Part shown: positions 61,826 through 64,000 of the stretch, piece by piece
Numbering within the stretch: the stretch's first letter is position 1
How the letters are laid out: each line of letters starts with the position of its first letter
Assembly: GCF_047200635.1 (NCBI RefSeq)
Contig: NZ_JBJZOI010000008.1
Coordinates: 62,001-126,000 of the forward strand
Length of the DNA stretch: 64,000 bases
DNA from: Saccharopolyspora_C sp047200635
GTDB lineage: Bacteria > Actinomycetota > Actinomycetes > Mycobacteriales > Pseudonocardiaceae
Reading direction: 5' to 3'
Notes under the pieces: generated by a model
What the model saw: only the letters and a program-made list of their open reading frames with translations
What the model was told of the DNA's origin: nothing
Database searches by the model: none
Made by a program: the position numbers and the translations under genes

Positions 61826-62680
61826 ATGAACCCGCTGATCAGCGCGGATGACCTCGCCGCGGAACTCGCGGGGCCGCGCCCGCCGGTGCTGCTCGACGTG
61901 CGCTGGAGCCTGCAGGGACCACCCGGAAGGCTGGACTACGAGCGCGACCACCTGCCGGGCGCGGTCTTCGTGGACCTCGACACCGAGCTGGCGGCCCCGC
62001 CCGGCCCGGCTGGGCGGCACCCGCTGCCCGCGGCCGCGGACCTGGAGTCCGCCTTCCAGCGGGCCGGGGTCACCGCGGACCGGGAGGTGGTCGCTTACGA
62101 CGCGGACAACGGTTCGGCGGCGGCGCGGGCGTGGTGGCTGCTGCGCTGGGCCGGGCACGAGCGGGTCCGGGTGCTCGACGGCGGTTACCGGGCCTGGACG
62201 GCGGGCGGGCGCCCGGTCACGACCGAGGTCCCCGAGGTCGTGTCCTCCGGATTCCAGGTCGTGCCGGACTCGCTGCCGGTGATCGGTGCGGAGGAAGCGG
62301 CCCGGCTGGCCCGCTCCGGGCGGCTGCTCGACGCCCGGGCGCCCGAGCGCTACCGGGGCGAGGTCGAGCCGATCGATCCCCGGGCGGGGCACGTTCCCGG
62401 CGCGCTCAACGCGCCGTTCGCGGCCAACACCGCCGAGGACGGGACCTGGCGCTCCCCGGAGGAGCTCGCGGAGAGGTTCCGGGCGTTGGGCGTGGACGGG
62501 ACGGCCCCGGTCGGGGCCTACTGCGGGTCGGGGATCACCGCGTGCTCGGCGCTCCTCGCACTGGAGCACGCGGGACTGAGCGGGCCGGGCAACCCGGCCG
62601 CGCTCTACGCCGGGTCCTGGTCGCACTGGTCGGCGGACCCCGCCAATCCGGCCGCCACCGGACCGCTGCCGGGGGCCTGA
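61826..62680 (+). CDS. Thiosulfate/3-mercaptopyruvate sulfurtransferase
   Basis: A 284-residue tandem rhodanese. The N-terminal non-catalytic repeat has VLLDVRWSLQGP and HLPGAVFVDLDTEL; the C-terminal repeat has LLDARAPERYRGE and the active loop AYCGSGITA, with the persulfide Cys near 233. The CGSG[IV]T type loop favours mercaptopyruvate as sulfur donor. ATG 61826 is preceded by AGGAGG. Divergent from ideR across a 135-bp regulatory gap. Confidence 0.93.
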   Translation: MNPLISADDLAAELAGPRPPVLLDVRWSLQGPPGRLDYERDHLPGAVFVDLDTELAAPPGPAGRHPLPAAADLESAFQRAGVTADREVVAYDADNGSAAARAWWLLRWAGHERVRVLDGGYRAWTAGGRPVTTEVPEVVSSGFQVVPDSLPVIGAEEAARLARSGRLLDARAPERYRGEVEPIDPRAGHVPGALNAPFAANTAEDGTWRSPEELAERFRALGVDGTAPVGAYCGSGITACSALLALEHAGLSGPGNPAALYAGSWSHWSADPANPAATGPLPGA

Positions 62681-62766
62681 TCGGGGCAGCCGCCGCGCTG
62701 GAGCGCGCCCGCGGGTGTGCGGCGGAACACTGTGGGCGGGGACACAGGGCAGGTAGCGTCCCCCGC

Positions 62767-63942
62767 ATGGGCAACCAGTGCGCGGTGGTGTGGGACGAGT
62801 CGGTGCTCGGCTACGACCTCGGCGGCGAGCACCCGCTGCACCCGGTGCGGCTCGACCTCACGATGCGGCTCGCCGCCTCGCTCGGTGTCCTCGACGGCGT
62901 CGTGCCGGTGCGGCCGAGCCCGGCCTCGGACGAGGACCTGCTGCGGGTCCACCGCCCGGACTACCTCGCGGCGGTGCGTTCGGCCCCGACCTCGGCCTGG
63001 GGGGTGGGGCACGGTCTGGGGACCGACGACAACCCGATCTTCGACGACATGCACGAGGCCTCGGCGCTCATCGCCGGGGCGTCGATCGCGGCGGCCGAGC
63101 AGGTGGTCTCCGGCGAGGTCGACCGGGCGGTCAACCTCGCCGGCGGGCTGCACCACGCGATGCCGGAGCGGGCCGCCGGGTTCTGCGTCTACAACGACTG
63201 CGCGGTGGCGATCGCGTGGATGCTCGCGAACGGCGTGGAGCGCATCGCCTACGTGGACGTGGACGTGCACCACGGCGACGGGGTGCAGACCGCGTTCTAC
63301 GACGATCCGAGGGTGCTGACCGTCTCGTTGCACCAGCACCCGATCACGCTGTGGCCGGGAACCGGGTTCAGCACCGAGACGGGCGGCCCCGGCGCGGAGG
63401 GCACGGCGGTGAACGTGCCGCTGCCGCCGGGGACGGGGGACGCGGGCTGGTTGCGGGCGTTCCACGCGGTGGTGCCCTCGCTGCTGGCGGAGTTCCGGCC
63501 GCAGGTGCTGGTCACCCAGGCCGGGGCCGACGCGCACCGGGAGGATCCGCTGGCCGACCTGTCGATGTCGGTGGACGGGCAGCGCGCCGTCTACCGCAGC
63601 CTGCGGGACCTGGCCCAGCGGTGCGCGGGCGGCAGGTGGGTGGCGCTCGGCGGCGGGGGCTACTCGCTCTACCGCGTGGTGCCGCGCAGCTGGACCCACC
63701 TGCTCGCCACCGCGCTGGACCGGGACCTGGACCCGGGCACGGCGCTGCCGCAGGACTGGCTGGCGCACGCGCTGGAGGTGGCGGGGAACGTTCCGCTGCC
63801 GACGTCGTTGACCGACGGGGAGGACCCGGTGTTCGAACCGTGGACCGGTGTGACCGAGTCCGCGGTGGACACGGCGATCCGGGACGCGCGGCACGCGCTG
63901 TTCCCGCTGCACGGACTGGACCCGGCCGATGTCCGGGACTGA
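62767..63942 (+). CDS. acuC: AcuC/histone-deacetylase family protein deacetylase
   Basis: A 391-residue zinc deacetylase. Zn ligands and charge-relay residues are visible in LAGGLHHAMPERAAGFCVYND, YVDVDVHHGDGVQTAFY and TQAGADAHREDPLA (each read in parts). AcuC in Bacillus deacetylates and activates acetyl-CoA synthetase; here the substrate is unproven. ATG 62767 is preceded by TAGCGT and 7 nt, indicating a leaderless transcript. The last 58 bases of the window after its stop are uninformative. Confidence 0.93.
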   Translation: MGNQCAVVWDESVLGYDLGGEHPLHPVRLDLTMRLAASLGVLDGVVPVRPSPASDEDLLRVHRPDYLAAVRSAPTSAWGVGHGLGTDDNPIFDDMHEASALIAGASIAAAEQVVSGEVDRAVNLAGGLHHAMPERAAGFCVYNDCAVAIAWMLANGVERIAYVDVDVHHGDGVQTAFYDDPRVLTVSLHQHPITLWPGTGFSTETGGPGAEGTAVNVPLPPGTGDAGWLRAFHAVVPSLLAEFRPQVLVTQAGADAHREDPLADLSMSVDGQRAVYRSLRDLAQRCAGGRWVALGGGGYSLYRVVPRSWTHLLATALDRDLDPGTALPQDWLAHALEVAGNVPLPTSLTDGEDPVFEPWTGVTESAVDTAIRDARHALFPLHGLDPADVRD

Positions 63943-64000
63943 ACTCGGCGGCACGCGCGCGACCGCACCGGGTGCGCCGCCCGACCGGCTCGCGAGATGC

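Overview
The window is very GC-rich (third codon positions almost all G/C), with frequent GTG starts, ATGA/GTGA overlaps and mycobacterial-type gene neighbourhoods. This fits a chromosomal segment of a Pseudonocardiaceae-like actinomycete (Saccharopolyspora, Amycolatopsis or a relative). The family-level call is inference from gene content and order. No rRNA, tRNA, insertion sequence, prophage or CRISPR array was seen.

Layout: (1) 1-2160, the 3' end of a phosphofructokinase gene and class II DAHP synthase (aroG). (2) 2370-7600, a polyol-type uptake operon: DeoR regulator, lipoprotein binding protein, two permeases and a zinc dehydrogenase, with no ATPase gene. (3) 7677-17893, a block matching the M. 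tuberculosis Rv2170-Rv2178c neighbourhood: mptA-like mannosyltransferase, a PASTA-bearing PknL, its divergent DNA-binding partner, CrtI-like oxidoreductase, polyprenyl synthase, lppM, then a DUF885 peptidase and a GNAT protein. (4) 18020-26167, a HEPN/DinB-like gene pair behind a perfect LexA box, the large helicase Lhr, and a membrane-anchored Hsp70-like ATPase. (5) 26219-29306, DUF3046-recA-recX and a HAD phosphatase. (6) 29319-38621, an accessory stretch: unknown lipoprotein, polysaccharide deacetylase, the Entner-Doudoroff pair edd-eda, a one-lobe binding lipoprotein and a gluABCD-type glutamate importer. (7) 39215-50556, a second block in mycobacterial order: miaB, membrane protein, DUF349, dioxygenase-like protein, miaA, dapF, hflX, lexA, LysM protein, nrdR, followed by B12-dependent ribonucleotide reductase nrdJ. 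(8) 53697-63942, a small membrane protein, a very large exported phosphodiester glycosidase/phosphoesterase, DUF4192, the ideR-galK-galE cluster, a sulfurtransferase and an AcuC-type deacetylase.

A unifying theme is the DNA-damage response. Four sites fit the actinobacterial LexA consensus TCGAAC-N4-GTTCGA at 11/12 or 12/12 positions. They lie upstream of recA, lexA, the divergent LysM gene, and the HEPN/DinB-like pair. recA also has a second promoter of the PafBC (RecA-NDp) type. A second theme is leaderless transcription: about ten genes have a TANNNT-like -10 hexamer ending 6-7 nt before the start codon. Most convergent gene pairs are separated by long GC-rich perfect hairpins without U tracts.
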